From DATAFF01 sp036257595 (GTDB taxonomy: Bacteria > Pseudomonadota > Alphaproteobacteria > Rhizobiales > Aestuariivirgaceae): a stretch of DNA of 17,611 bases. The stretch spans positions 1 through 17,611 of the forward strand of contig DATAFF010000099.1 of the NCBI GenBank assembly GCA_036257595.1, in the 5' to 3' direction. Position 1 is the first letter of the stretch; the number at the start of each line of letters is the position of its first letter. The position numbers and the translations under genes were made by a program. Below the pieces are notes generated by a model, which saw only the letters and a list, made by a program, of their open reading frames with translations, had not been told where the DNA came from and did no database searches. Positions 8,659 to 16,487 of the stretch are shown piece after piece.

Positions 8659-10056
8659 TCACAGCGCCTTGATGATGCTCTCCACCATCTTCTTGGCGTC
8701 GCCGAGAAGCATCATCGTATTGTCGCGATAGAACAAGCTGTTGTCGATGCCGGCATAGCCCGATGCCAGCGAGCGCTTGACGAACATCACGGTCTTCGCC
8801 TTCCAGACCTCGAGCACCGGCATGCCGTAGATCGGCGATTGCGGGTCCTCCTTGGCGGCCGGATTGGTCACGTCATTGGCACCGATGACGAAGACGATAT
8901 CGGTGTTGGCGAATTCCGAATTGATGTCCTCGAGCTCGAAGACCTCGTCATAGGGGACATTGGCCTCGGCGAGCAGCACGTTCATGTGGCCCGGCATGCG
9001 CCCGGCAACCGGATGGATAGCATATTTGACGCTCACCCCATTGCTCTTCAGATGGTCGGCGAGCTCGCGCAGCGCATGCTGGGCCTGAGCCACCGCCATG
9101 CCATAGCCCGGCACGATGATGGCCGAACCGGCGTTGCCCATCATATAGGCGGCATCCTCGGCCGAGCCGAGCTTGACCGGGCGGTCGGCGCCGGCGCCCT
9201 GGGCCGGGCCCGCCACCTCGCCGCCGAACCCGCCGAGGATCACCGAGATGAAGGAGCGGTTCATCCCCTTGCACATGATGTAGGAGAGGATGGCGCCGGA
9301 GGAGCCGACCAGCGCGCCGGTGACGATCAGCGCCGTGTTCTGCAGGGTGAAGCCGATGCCGGCCGCCGCCCAGCCGGAATAGGAGTTCAGCATCGACACC
9401 ACCACCGGCATGTCGGCGCCGCCGATCGGAATGATGATAAGCACACCGATCGCGAAGGCGAGCAGCACGATCAACCAGAACAGACTCGGGTTGCCCGTGC
9501 CGACGAAGGCGATGAGGAGCAGGACCAGCAGGATGCCGAGCGCCAGGTTGACGAGATGCTGGCCGCGGAACACCACGGGGGCGCCCGACACCAGCCCCTG
9601 CAGCTTGGTGAAGGCGACGATCGAGCCGGTGAAGGTGACAGCGCCGATAGCGGCGCCGAGCGCCATCTCGACCAGGCTGGCGCGGTGAATATGGCCGACC
9701 TCACCAATGCCGAAGGCCTGCGGCGCGTAAAGGGCGGCGGCAGCTACGAACACCGCGGCAAGGCCGACCAGCGAATGGAAGGCGGCGACGAGCTGCGGCA
9801 TGGCGGTCATGGCGATGCGGCGGGCGATCACCGCACCGACGCTCCCGCCAATCCCGAGGCCGACCAGGATCATCAGGCTGGTCGAGACGCTGGCGGGCGG
9901 CACGGCGAGCAGCGTCGTCACGATGGCGATCGCCATGCCGGTCATGCCGAGAATGTTGCCGCGGCGCGAGCTCGCCGGATGCGACAGGCCGTACAGCGCC
10001 AGAATGAACAGGACGCCGGAAACGAGATAGAGAAGCGCGATCAGGTTCGCCGACAT
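8659..10056 (-). CDS. pntB: NAD(P) transhydrogenase subunit beta
   Basis: A 465-residue subunit with about nine transmembrane helices (domain II) followed by the cytoplasmic NADP(H)-binding domain III. Together with PntAA and PntAB it couples hydride transfer from NADH to NADP+ to proton entry across the inner membrane. His93 in AAFHSLVG corresponds to the conserved membrane histidine needed for proton transfer. Domain III shows VPGYGMAVAQAQ (315-326) and VFVIGANDVTNPAA, the NADP-binding hallmarks. The ATG at 10056 has GAGG 7 bases upstream; the gap to pntAB is 9 bp, so they are in one operon. Confidence 0.97.
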   Translation of the reverse strand: MSANLIALLYLVSGVLFILALYGLSHPASSRRGNILGMTGMAIAIVTTLLAVPPASVSTSLMILVGLGIGGSVGAVIARRIAMTAMPQLVAAFHSLVGLAAVFVAAAALYAPQAFGIGEVGHIHRASLVEMALGAAIGAVTFTGSIVAFTKLQGLVSGAPVVFRGQHLVNLALGILLVLLLIAFVGTGNPSLFWLIVLLAFAIGVLIIIPIGGADMPVVVSMLNSYSGWAAAGIGFTLQNTALIVTGALVGSSGAILSYIMCKGMNRSFISVILGGFGGEVAGPAQGAGADRPVKLGSAEDAAYMMGNAGSAIIVPGYGMAVAQAQHALRELADHLKSNGVSVKYAIHPVAGRMPGHMNVLLAEANVPYDEVFELEDINSEFANTDIVFVIGANDVTNPAAKEDPQSPIYGMPVLEVWKAKTVMFVKRSLASGYAGIDNSLFYRDNTMMLLGDAKKMVESIIKAL

Positions 10057-10065
10057 CGCCCGTCC

Positions 10066-10509
10066 TCAACCCTTCCTGCGGTACATGCCGAGCATGCGCT
10101 GGGTGACAAGGAAGCCGCCGAAGATGTTGACCGCGGCCAGCATCAGCGCCAGGAAGCCGAATGTGGCGGAGATCCCCGAAGCCGAGGCGACGGCGGCCGA
10201 TCCGATGGCAAGGAGCGCGCCGACAACGATCACCGAGGAAATGGCATTGGTGACCGACATCAGCGGGGTGTGGAGCGCCGGGGTCACCGACCAGACCACG
10301 AAATAACCGACGAAGATCGCAAGCACGAAGATCGTCAATTGAAAGACGAAGGGATCGATGCCGGTCACCGCCGCGCCGGCATGGCCCGCATCCCGCGCGA
10401 TCAGCAGGGCCTGGTCGGCATAGGTCTGGGCCTTCTCGGCCGCATTGCGCGCGGCCTCAGCGGCGATCTCGGCCTGGCGGGCCGCCTCGTCCACGGTCAA
10501 TTGTGCCAT
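10066..10509 (-). CDS. pntAB: NAD(P) transhydrogenase subunit alpha part 2 (membrane)
   Basis: A 147-residue protein containing the membrane part of the alpha subunit, which is a separate gene in most alphaproteobacteria. Residues 52-147 hold three to four transmembrane helices with the family block TPLMSVTNAISS (81-92) and end in GGFLVTQRMLGMYRRKG. The first 45 residues are an Ala/Glu-rich amphipathic helix (DEAARQAEIAAEAARNAAEKA) that extends the usual short form and may be a linker to PntAA. GGGGAG precedes the ATG, directly against the boundary of the foldback element at 10523. Confidence 0.95.
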   Translation of the reverse strand: MAQLTVDEAARQAEIAAEAARNAAEKAQTYADQALLIARDAGHAGAAVTGIDPFVFQLTIFVLAIFVGYFVVWSVTPALHTPLMSVTNAISSVIVVGALLAIGSAAVASASGISATFGFLALMLAAVNIFGGFLVTQRMLGMYRRKG

Positions 10510-10522
10510 TTGGTGCTCCCCT

Positions 10523-10796
10523 TAGAGCATGATGTGGTCAGGTGTACCCAACTGCGCCGAGGCGATTTTGCCGCGTGGGCAGGAGAATGGCCGACGGGCG
10601 TATCGGCAATACGGGCGAGGCCTTCGACAAATCCACGCGGCAAAAGTGCCCGGCCCTGCGGGTTGCGCCGCGCCGGTCGCCCGCGGCGCCGCCGCGCTTG
10701 CTCGATGTCCCCGCAGCATGCGGCGCGCGGCTCCTGGCGGCTCGGACGCGCCGCAGCGCAACGCAGGCTGGGTAGACCTGACCACATCATGCTCTA
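10523..10796. mobile_element. MITE-like foldback element inside the pnt operon
   Basis: A 274-bp insertion bounded by 28-bp terminal inverted repeats (10523-10550 and 10769-10796) with a single mismatch; both ends start TAGAGCATGATGTGGTCAGG read inward. Inside are two further hairpins: a perfect 13-bp stem TTTTGCCGCGTGG (10566-10578 with 10633-10645), and a GC-rich imperfect stem (about 10653-10675 with 10747-10768). The whole can fold as a cruciform with two arms. No protein is encoded. The right end supplies the TAG stop of pntAA, and the left end abuts the AAGGGGAG ribosome binding site of pntAB. It therefore lies within the transcript and probably folds in mRNA, where it could affect the pntAA:pntAB ratio. 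I saw no target-site duplication. Confidence 0.85.
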
Positions 10797-11918
10797 GGCA
10801 GCGGATTTCAGGATGGGATGGACGATCTCCCCGTCGCGCGCGATGGCGCAGCCGGCGATAATCTCGTCGTTCCAGTCGATGTTCACGCCGCCGTCCTTGA
10901 TGACGAGATCGAGGAAGTTCTGCAGGTTTCGGGCGTAAAGCGCCGAGGCGTTGCCGGCGAGGCTGGACGCGGCATTGGCCAGCCCGATGATGGTGACGCC
11001 GTCATGCACCACCACGTCGCCTGCTCGCGACAGCGGGCAGTTGCCGCCGCGCTCGACCGCGAGATCGACGATGATCGAGCCGGGCTTCATGGTCTCGACC
11101 ATCTCCTTGGTGACCAGCACCGGCGCCGGGCGGCCGGGGATCAAGGCGGTGGTGATGACCACGTCCTGGCCCTTGATGTGCTCCGCCACCAGGGCCGCCT
11201 GGCGCTCGCGGTCCTCGGGCGACAGCTCGCGGGCGTAGCCCGCTGCCGTCGAGGCATCGGCGAGACCTTCGACGAAGATGAATTTCGCCCCGAGGCTCTG
11301 AACCTGCTCGCCGGCGGCGGCGCGCACGTCGGTGGCGGAGACGACCGCGCCGAGGCGGCGGGCGGTGGCGATGGCCTGGAGCCCGGCGACACCGGCACCC
11401 ATGACGAAGACCCGGGCGGCGGGGACCGTGCCGGCGGCGGTCATCATCATCGGAAAGGCGCGGGAGAAATGCGCCGCGGCATCGACCACCGCCTTGTAGC
11501 CGGCGAGATTGGCCTGCGAGGACAGCACGTCCATGGACTGGGCACGGGTGATGCGCGGCATCAGCTCCATGGCGAAGATGCTGGCACCAGTGGCGGCGAG
11601 GGTCTTCATGGCGCCGTGGTCGGCGAACGGGTCCATCTGGCCGGCGACCACCGCACCTTTCCGCAGGGCGGCAAGCGTCGCCGCGGCGGGGCGCCTGACA
11701 GTCAGAACGATATCGGCATCGCGCAGCGCCGCTTCGGCGCTCGGCGCGATGGTGGCGCCGGCGGCGGCAAGCTGGGCATCAGGAATGAAGGAGCCGCGCC
11801 CTGCCCCGGTCTCGACAGCGACGTCGACGCCCTTGCGGACATAGGCCTTGATGGTTTCCGGGCTCACGGCCACGCGTGCCTCTCCCGGAGCCTGTTCGGC
11901 GGGAACAGCGATTTTCAT
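10794..11918 (-). CDS. pntAA: NAD(P) transhydrogenase subunit alpha part 1 (NAD-binding)
   Basis: A 374-residue soluble domain I of transhydrogenase, which binds NAD(H) on the cytoplasmic face and passes hydride to domain III of PntB. It has the alanine dehydrogenase/PNT fold: RVAVSPE (15-21), the signature PRITRAQSMDVLSSQANLAG (121-140), the dinucleotide loop GAGVAG (174-179) and TDVR with Asp197. Length and motifs are normal for the split alpha subunit. The ATG at 11918 is chosen because the family begins MKIAVPAE; upstream open frame up to 12137 overlaps the preceding gene out of frame. The terminal TAG comes from the foldback element, so the original stop may have been replaced. Confidence 0.96.
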   Translation of the reverse strand: MKIAVPAEQAPGEARVAVSPETIKAYVRKGVDVAVETGAGRGSFIPDAQLAAAGATIAPSAEAALRDADIVLTVRRPAAATLAALRKGAVVAGQMDPFADHGAMKTLAATGASIFAMELMPRITRAQSMDVLSSQANLAGYKAVVDAAAHFSRAFPMMMTAAGTVPAARVFVMGAGVAGLQAIATARRLGAVVSATDVRAAAGEQVQSLGAKFIFVEGLADASTAAGYARELSPEDRERQAALVAEHIKGQDVVITTALIPGRPAPVLVTKEMVETMKPGSIIVDLAVERGGNCPLSRAGDVVVHDGVTIIGLANAASSLAGNASALYARNLQNFLDLVIKDGGVNIDWNDEIIAGCAIARDGEIVHPILKSAA

Positions 11919-11935
11919 GAGCGGACCCGATGTTT

Positions 11936-12232
11936 TCAGGAGATGTTGATGGCGGTGACCAGCACGAACAGCACGAGGGTGGCGATGGAGAACAGCCAGC
12001 CGCCGCGGGCGCTCATCACGTCGATGCCGATCGCGACCATGCCGGCCACCATGCCAAGAAAACCGAGAAAGACCGCCGCGCTCTTGCCGAAACCGAACAT
12101 CACCAGCGCCACCATGACGAAGGCGGCAGCGAGGCAAGCCATCACAATACCCTTGATGAACCCCTCATAGGTCTCCAGATGGGCGGCGTAGTCGGGATCG
12201 TCGCTCCCTGTCGGTGTGAGCTCGTCGGCCAT
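11936..12232 (-). CDS. Small 3-TM protein with aa3-oxidase subunit IV-like N-terminus
   Basis: A 98-residue protein. Residues 14-48 (YAAHLETYEGFIKGIV and the helix after it) resemble the bacterial aa3-type cytochrome c oxidase subunit IV family (COX4_pro_2), whose known Paracoccus member is a single-helix peptide of about 50 residues. Here two more hydrophobic helices follow (about 51-71 and 78-96), so it is roughly twice as long. Its stop is 17 bp from pntAA on the same strand, and no other oxidase gene is in the window, so a role with transhydrogenase is at least as likely as one in the oxidase. GAGGGG precedes the ATG. Probable inner-membrane location; function unproven. Confidence 0.85.
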   Translation of the reverse strand: MADELTPTGSDDPDYAAHLETYEGFIKGIVMACLAAAFVMVALVMFGFGKSAAVFLGFLGMVAGMVAIGIDVMSARGGWLFSIATLVLFVLVTAINIS

Positions 12233-12271
12233 GGCGTAACCCCTCGCGACCTTTGGATTTTCGGCAACCGG

Positions 12272-12317
12272 ACGTCAATGCTTCACTGGAAGCGCAGCAA
12301 TTGGCGCATGTCAATGC
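12272..12317 (-). promoter_or_regulatory. Repeated GCATTGAC boxes upstream of the transhydrogenase operon
   Basis: On the minus strand GCATTGACAT (from 12317) and GCATTGACGT (from 12281) occur 36 bases apart, 40-85 bases before the start at 12232. Each contains a good -35 hexamer (TTGACA, TTGACG), but I see no convincing -10 at 16-18 bases. They may be a promoter region or a direct-repeat operator for the four-gene operon. Confidence 0.3.
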
Positions 12318-12333
12318 GTCGGAATGGCCTCAA

Positions 12334-12413
12334 AGAGAGGCAGTCGGCATTAGGAAATGGTCAGATACAGGAACTCTTCCCTACTGCCTACTGCCTCTCT
12401 GTGCCTACTGCCT
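12334..12413. repeat. Heptamer-derived hairpin after the ABC1 kinase gene
   Basis: A 23-base arm (12334-12356) pairs with a 24-base arm (12377-12400) around a 20-base loop, with only two mismatches and one bulge. The arms consist of the heptamer GGCAGTA and its variants (core AGAGGCAGT). A further heptamer copy at 12403-12413 joins directly to the TAG stop of the kinase gene. It has the same repeat unit as 1-133 and 8595-8653. It is well placed to end or protect the pepF-DUF3445-kinase mRNA before the transhydrogenase genes begin. Confidence 0.85.
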
Positions 12414-13775
12414 CTAAACACTGACAATTCCCACCCGCGACAGGCTTGCCTCCTGTCGTGCCGCCACCGCTGCGATGTCGAAGTTCTCCAGCGCCTCGTT
12501 GAACAGGCGATGGAAATTGAGCTCGGCGCGCAGGTGAATGAAGACGCCGCCAAGACCGATGGCGGCACGGTCCATGAACACGAATTCGCGCGGCACGCGG
12601 ACCGGTCCCTTCTCCTTCAGGGCGCGGTGCACCTCAAAGGCCTGGCGGCGGCCATAGTGGGCTGGCGAGATGCCGTCGGCGATCGAGCGCACCCGATCCT
12701 CGAGCAATGGCCCATAGATGAAGCGGGCCCAGATGTTGAGGATGTCGATCAGCTCGTCATCGAGGCCCGTGAAGCCCCAGGTCTCATAGGCGCCGACAAC
12801 GCGATCGCGATCATTGTGCAGGAGACCGCGATAGAGCTCGACGACGCCGCCGACGAAGCGCGCGGGGAAGATGCGGATGCAGCCGAAGTCGAGAAGGTTG
12901 AGGCCCAAGGGGCGACCGTCACCGTCAAGCCGAGCGGTGTAATTGCCGAGATGGGGATCGCCATGGATCACCGCATGGCTGCAAAACGGCCGCCACCAGG
13001 CCTTGAACATGGCGCGGGCCAGAACATTCCGCTGATCGAGCGGATGTTCCTTGAAGGCGGTGAGGCGGCGGCCTTCGAGCCAGCCCATGGTCAGGAGGCG
13101 GCGCGTCGACAGTGCGTCATGAACATGAGGCACGACGATATCGGGCGCGCCGGCGAGCACGTCCTGATAAAGACGGATGTGGCGCGCCTCGCGATCATAG
13201 TCGAGCTCCTCGCGCAGCCGCGCGGCGATCTCCTCGGCGATTTCGGTGGTGTCGATCACCGGATCCATGCGGCGATGAAGCGAGAACAGCAGCTGAAGCT
13301 GGCGGAGATCGGCCTCGACCGCCGAGGCCATGTCGGGATATTGCAGCTTCACCGCGAGGGGCTCGCCGGCAAGCGAGACGGCGCGATGCACCTGACCGAG
13401 CGATGCGGCGGCTGCCGCTTCCCTATCGAAGCGCAAGAAATGCGATTCCCAATCGGGGCCGAGCTCCGCCGCCATGCGACGGCGAACGAAGGGCCAACCC
13501 ATCGGCGGCGCATGGCTCTGCAGCTTGGCAAGCTCCTCGGCATATTCCGCCGGCAGCAGATCGGGGATGGTGGCCATGAGCTGGGCCACCTTCATCAGCG
13601 GGCCCTTGAGCGAGCCCAGGGCGCGACTGAGCAGCTTCGCCTCGGCTTCGAAGTCGCGCTCCGACGACATCAGCCGGCCGGCGGCAACGCGCGCCACCGC
13701 CGTTCCCATGCCGGCGCCGACCCTGGCGTAGCGCGACAGCTGACCGGCGATGCTCGCTTCTTCGCGACTCTTCAT
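12414..13775 (-). CDS. ABC1/AarF/UbiB family atypical kinase
   Basis: A 453-residue protein of the ABC1/ADCK/UbiB atypical kinase family; members support ubiquinone synthesis or membrane lipid homeostasis, and many have ATPase rather than protein kinase activity. Motifs are KVAQ (62-65, where the family usually has KxGQ), the Ala-rich nucleotide loop AAAASLGQVH (121-130), ATP-binding Lys143 in VKLQYP, ELDYDREARH (190-199), the catalytic HGDPHLGN (271-278) and the metal-binding DFG (296-298). The C-terminus does not show the two transmembrane helices of E. coli UbiB, so it is more like AarF/COQ8-type soluble members. Its ATG overlaps the stop of the DUF3445 gene by 4 bp (ATGA), so they are coupled. 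The heptamer hairpin follows its stop. Confidence 0.9.
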   Translation of the reverse strand: MKSREEASIAGQLSRYARVGAGMGTAVARVAAGRLMSSERDFEAEAKLLSRALGSLKGPLMKVAQLMATIPDLLPAEYAEELAKLQSHAPPMGWPFVRRRMAAELGPDWESHFLRFDREAAAAASLGQVHRAVSLAGEPLAVKLQYPDMASAVEADLRQLQLLFSLHRRMDPVIDTTEIAEEIAARLREELDYDREARHIRLYQDVLAGAPDIVVPHVHDALSTRRLLTMGWLEGRRLTAFKEHPLDQRNVLARAMFKAWWRPFCSHAVIHGDPHLGNYTARLDGDGRPLGLNLLDFGCIRIFPARFVGGVVELYRGLLHNDRDRVVGAYETWGFTGLDDELIDILNIWARFIYGPLLEDRVRSIADGISPAHYGRRQAFEVHRALKEKGPVRVPREFVFMDRAAIGLGGVFIHLRAELNFHRLFNEALENFDIAAVAARQEASLSRVGIVSV

Positions 13776-14677
13776 GCCGGAGCCATCTCGTAGCGGGTGA
13801 GCGCCTCGACCAGCAGGTCGCGGGATTCGACGAGTCCCTTATAGGCGAGCTGCGCCGCGTCGAGTTTCTGGAGCTGGGACTTCAGGCCCTGCGCCAGCTG
13901 CGGTCCTTCGGGATGGCGCCCGAGCGCCGCCAGGGGATCGAGCAGCACCTTGATGGTGAAGAGAATGTAGCCGGTGTCGGGGAGCTTGCGCAGGGTCTGG
14001 CGCTCGACGCGGATGAAGCAATTGGCATCGGCGATCACCCCTTCGGCGAGCCAGATTCGCGGGCCGGGGCGGCGGCGCGGCGCGTAGAGCTCCGGGCTGT
14101 CATAGATCGACCAGTTCAGCCGCCAGACCGGCCGCTCGACCTGGAGATTGTCGAAGATCCGCAAGATGCGCGGCCCGATATGCTCGGCATAGCCCGGCAC
14201 CGGCTTGTGGATCCCGTCCATGTCGCGGCCGAACTTCTCGGCCAGCACCCAAGTCGAGGGAAAGCACAGCGAGGCGGCGGCGAGATGCCAGCCGGTGTCG
14301 CCGCGCGCCATCAGCACCAGATCCTCCTGGACGAGGCGGGAGGCGCATTCGAGCGGCGCTTCTTGCGGGCTCTCGACCTCGATGGCCACGCCGGCCGGGA
14401 CGATGTGAATGCGGCTGCCGTCTCGGCGATAGACATCGGGATGAGCGCGCGGCAAATGCTCGATCAGCAGCGCCAGCACCTCCTGCTGGGCCGGGCGCGA
14501 GTCGGGTCGTTCGGCAAAGACCTCGGCATGGCGCTCCGCGAGCAGCCGCTCCTTCTCGGCGAGCTCGTCGGCGAGATGCTCGTCAGGCTCAATCCATCCG
14601 GCGAGATCGAGCGCCTTCAGGCCGATCGCCATGGGCGGATTGTCGCTGCCATAGGGTGCGTGCCGAAGCTCAGCCAT
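13772..14677 (-). CDS. DUF3445 / haem-dependent oxidative N-demethylase-like protein
   Basis: A 301-residue protein of the DUF3445 family, named after the alpha subunit of the haem-dependent oxidative N-demethylase (HODM) of dimethylamine breakdown. Recognisable blocks are SRLVQEDLVLM (113-123), CFPSTWVLAEKFGR (138-151) leading to DGIHKPVPGY with His157, and RPVWRLNWSIYDSPELY (182-198), followed by an Arg-rich FIRVERQTLRKLP region. In HODM this domain binds haem. Other HODM subunits are not nearby, so the substrate is unknown and need not be an amine. It overlaps pepF by 8 bp at its start and the ABC1 kinase by 4 bp at its end, which places a possible haem/redox protein next to a quinone-related kinase. 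Confidence 0.85.
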   Translation of the reverse strand: MAELRHAPYGSDNPPMAIGLKALDLAGWIEPDEHLADELAEKERLLAERHAEVFAERPDSRPAQQEVLALLIEHLPRAHPDVYRRDGSRIHIVPAGVAIEVESPQEAPLECASRLVQEDLVLMARGDTGWHLAAASLCFPSTWVLAEKFGRDMDGIHKPVPGYAEHIGPRILRIFDNLQVERPVWRLNWSIYDSPELYAPRRRPGPRIWLAEGVIADANCFIRVERQTLRKLPDTGYILFTIKVLLDPLAALGRHPEGPQLAQGLKSQLQKLDAAQLAYKGLVESRDLLVEALTRYEMAPA

Positions 14678-16487
14678 CGCTCTTGTTCTCGATCGCCTCG
14701 ATGTTGTCGATCATGCCTTCGATGACGCCAAGCCCGAGCTGCCAGAAACCAGGATCGGCGGCATTGAGTCCGAACGGCTTCAGGAGCTCGGTATGATGCT
14801 TGCTGCCGCCGGCTCGCAAAAGATCAAAATACTTCTCGGCGAATCCGGCCTCGGCTTTCTGGTAACGGGCATAGAGCGAGTTTACCAGGCAGTCGCCGAA
14901 AGCATAGGCATAGACATAGAAAGGCGAGTGGATGAAGTGGGGGATGTAGGACCAGAAAACCTGATAGCCTTTCTTGAATTCAATGGCAGGCCCGAGGCTT
15001 TCACCTTGGATCTCGTACCAGATTTCGCCGAGGCGCTCGGCGGTGAGCTCGCCGGATTTGCGCTCCTCGTGGACGCGGCGCTCGAATTCATAAAAGGCGA
15101 TCTGCCGGACCACGGTGTTGAGCATGTCCTCGACCTTGGCGGCGAGCAGCGCCTTGCGCTTGCGAGGTTCGGTCGTCTCCTTGAGCAGTGCCTGGAAAGT
15201 CAGCATCTCGCCGAACACCGACGCCGTCTCGGCAAGGGTCAAGGGGGTGGGTGCCATCAGGGCCCCCTGCCCGGCCGCCAGCACCTGGTGGACGCCATGG
15301 CCGAGCTCATGGGCAAGCGTCATGACATCCCGGATCTTGCCCTGGTAGTTGAGCAGCACATAGGGATGGGCTGACGGCACCGTCGGATGGGAGAAAGCGC
15401 CCGGCGACTTCCCCGGCCGCACCGGGGCATCGATCCAGCGGCCGTCGAAGAAGCGGCGGGCGATGTCGGCCATTTGCGGGGCAAAGCCGGCATAGGCCGT
15501 GAGCACCAGCTCCCGAGCCCGATTCCACGGCACGATGTCGGTGTCCTCATCGGGCAGCGGGGCGTTGCGGTCCCAATGGGCGAGGCGCTCCTTGCCGAGC
15601 CAGCGCGCCTTCATCGCATAATAGCGGTGGGACAGTCGCGGATAGGCGGCGCGCACCGCCGCGACCAGCGCCTCGACGACCTCGCCCTCGACGCGGTTGG
15701 CGAGGTGGCGGGCATCGGCGACATCCTTGAAGCTGCGCCAGCGGTCGGAGATCTCCTTGTCCTTGGCAAGCGTGTTGGTGATCAGAGTAAAGAGGCGGAT
15801 GTTGTCGCCAAGCGTCCTGGCGATGGCCTCGGCGCCGGATTTGCGCCTGGCCTCGTCGCGATTGACCAGCAGGTTCAAGGTCGGCTCGAGCGACAGCTCC
15901 TTGCCGTCGACGGTGAACTTGAGCGCCGCCATGGTCTCGTCGAACAGGCGGTTCCAGGCGGTCCAGCCGGTCAGCGACTTTTCGTGGAACAGCTCCTCGA
16001 TGCGGTCCTCGAGCTGATGCGGCCGCTCCTTCCTGAGGTCGTCGAGCCACGGGCGGTAATGGGCGAGCGTTTCGACCTGCAGCGACTTCTCGAGGTCCTT
16101 GTCGTCGATCCGGTTGAGCTCGAGCTCGAAGAAGATCAGCCGGGTGGTAAGGTCGTTGAGCTTCTGGTTGATGTCGCCGTAAAATTTCTGGCGGGCGGCA
16201 TCGGTGGTGTCGCCGACATAATAAAGGGTGGCATAGGAGCCGATCCGCCCGACAAGGTCGGAGAGCGCCTCATATTCGGCGATGGCAGCCGCCAGATCGC
16301 CGCCCGGCAGACCGGCCAACCTGCCGCGCCACTTGCCGGCAAAATCCTTGGTGTCGCGGTCGGCGCGCTCGAGATCCTGGCGCAGCAACGGGGAATCGGG
16401 CGCCGGGTAGAGGTCGGCAAGGTTCCATTCGGGAAGCGCGCCGAGTTCGGCGCTGTCGGGCTGACGCTTGGTGGCGGATCGGGGCAT
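14670..16487 (-). CDS. pepF: M3B-family oligoendopeptidase F
   Basis: A 605-residue zinc metallopeptidase of the thimet/oligopeptidase F group, expected to cut short peptides in the cytoplasm. The active site HELGH is at 393-397 (zinc ligands His393 and His397, catalytic Glu394), with the third ligand Glu420 in TLAETASVFGE. The PepF N-terminal helical domain (PEWNLADLYPAPDSP, SYATLYYVGDTTD) is present, and the length is usual. The ATG at 16487 (MPRSATKRQ) is chosen because family similarity begins shortly after it; an extension to 16727 is Ala/Arg/His-rich with no similarity, and the candidate small RNA lies antisense to its upstream edge. The Shine-Dalgarno (GAGAG) is weak. It is the first gene of a tightly overlapping three-gene operon. 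Confidence 0.94.
   Translation of the reverse strand: MPRSATKRQPDSAELGALPEWNLADLYPAPDSPLLRQDLERADRDTKDFAGKWRGRLAGLPGGDLAAAIAEYEALSDLVGRIGSYATLYYVGDTTDAARQKFYGDINQKLNDLTTRLIFFELELNRIDDKDLEKSLQVETLAHYRPWLDDLRKERPHQLEDRIEELFHEKSLTGWTAWNRLFDETMAALKFTVDGKELSLEPTLNLLVNRDEARRKSGAEAIARTLGDNIRLFTLITNTLAKDKEISDRWRSFKDVADARHLANRVEGEVVEALVAAVRAAYPRLSHRYYAMKARWLGKERLAHWDRNAPLPDEDTDIVPWNRARELVLTAYAGFAPQMADIARRFFDGRWIDAPVRPGKSPGAFSHPTVPSAHPYVLLNYQGKIRDVMTLAHELGHGVHQVLAAGQGALMAPTPLTLAETASVFGEMLTFQALLKETTEPRKRKALLAAKVEDMLNTVVRQIAFYEFERRVHEERKSGELTAERLGEIWYEIQGESLGPAIEFKKGYQVFWSYIPHFIHSPFYVYAYAFGDCLVNSLYARYQKAEAGFAEKYFDLLRAGGSKHHTELLKPFGLNAADPGFWQLGLGVIEGMIDNIEAIENKSDG

Noticed and set aside
10523..10796. An insertion sequence with a transposase
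   Set aside because: At 274 bp it is too short and no frame resembles a transposase; a non-autonomous foldback element fits better.
8839..10797. A 652-codon open frame on the plus strand opposite pntB and pntAB
   Set aside because: It is the antisense shadow of GC-rich genes: low-complexity, rich in Gly, Asp, His and Arg, with no recognisable domain, while the minus strand encodes clear transhydrogenase subunits.
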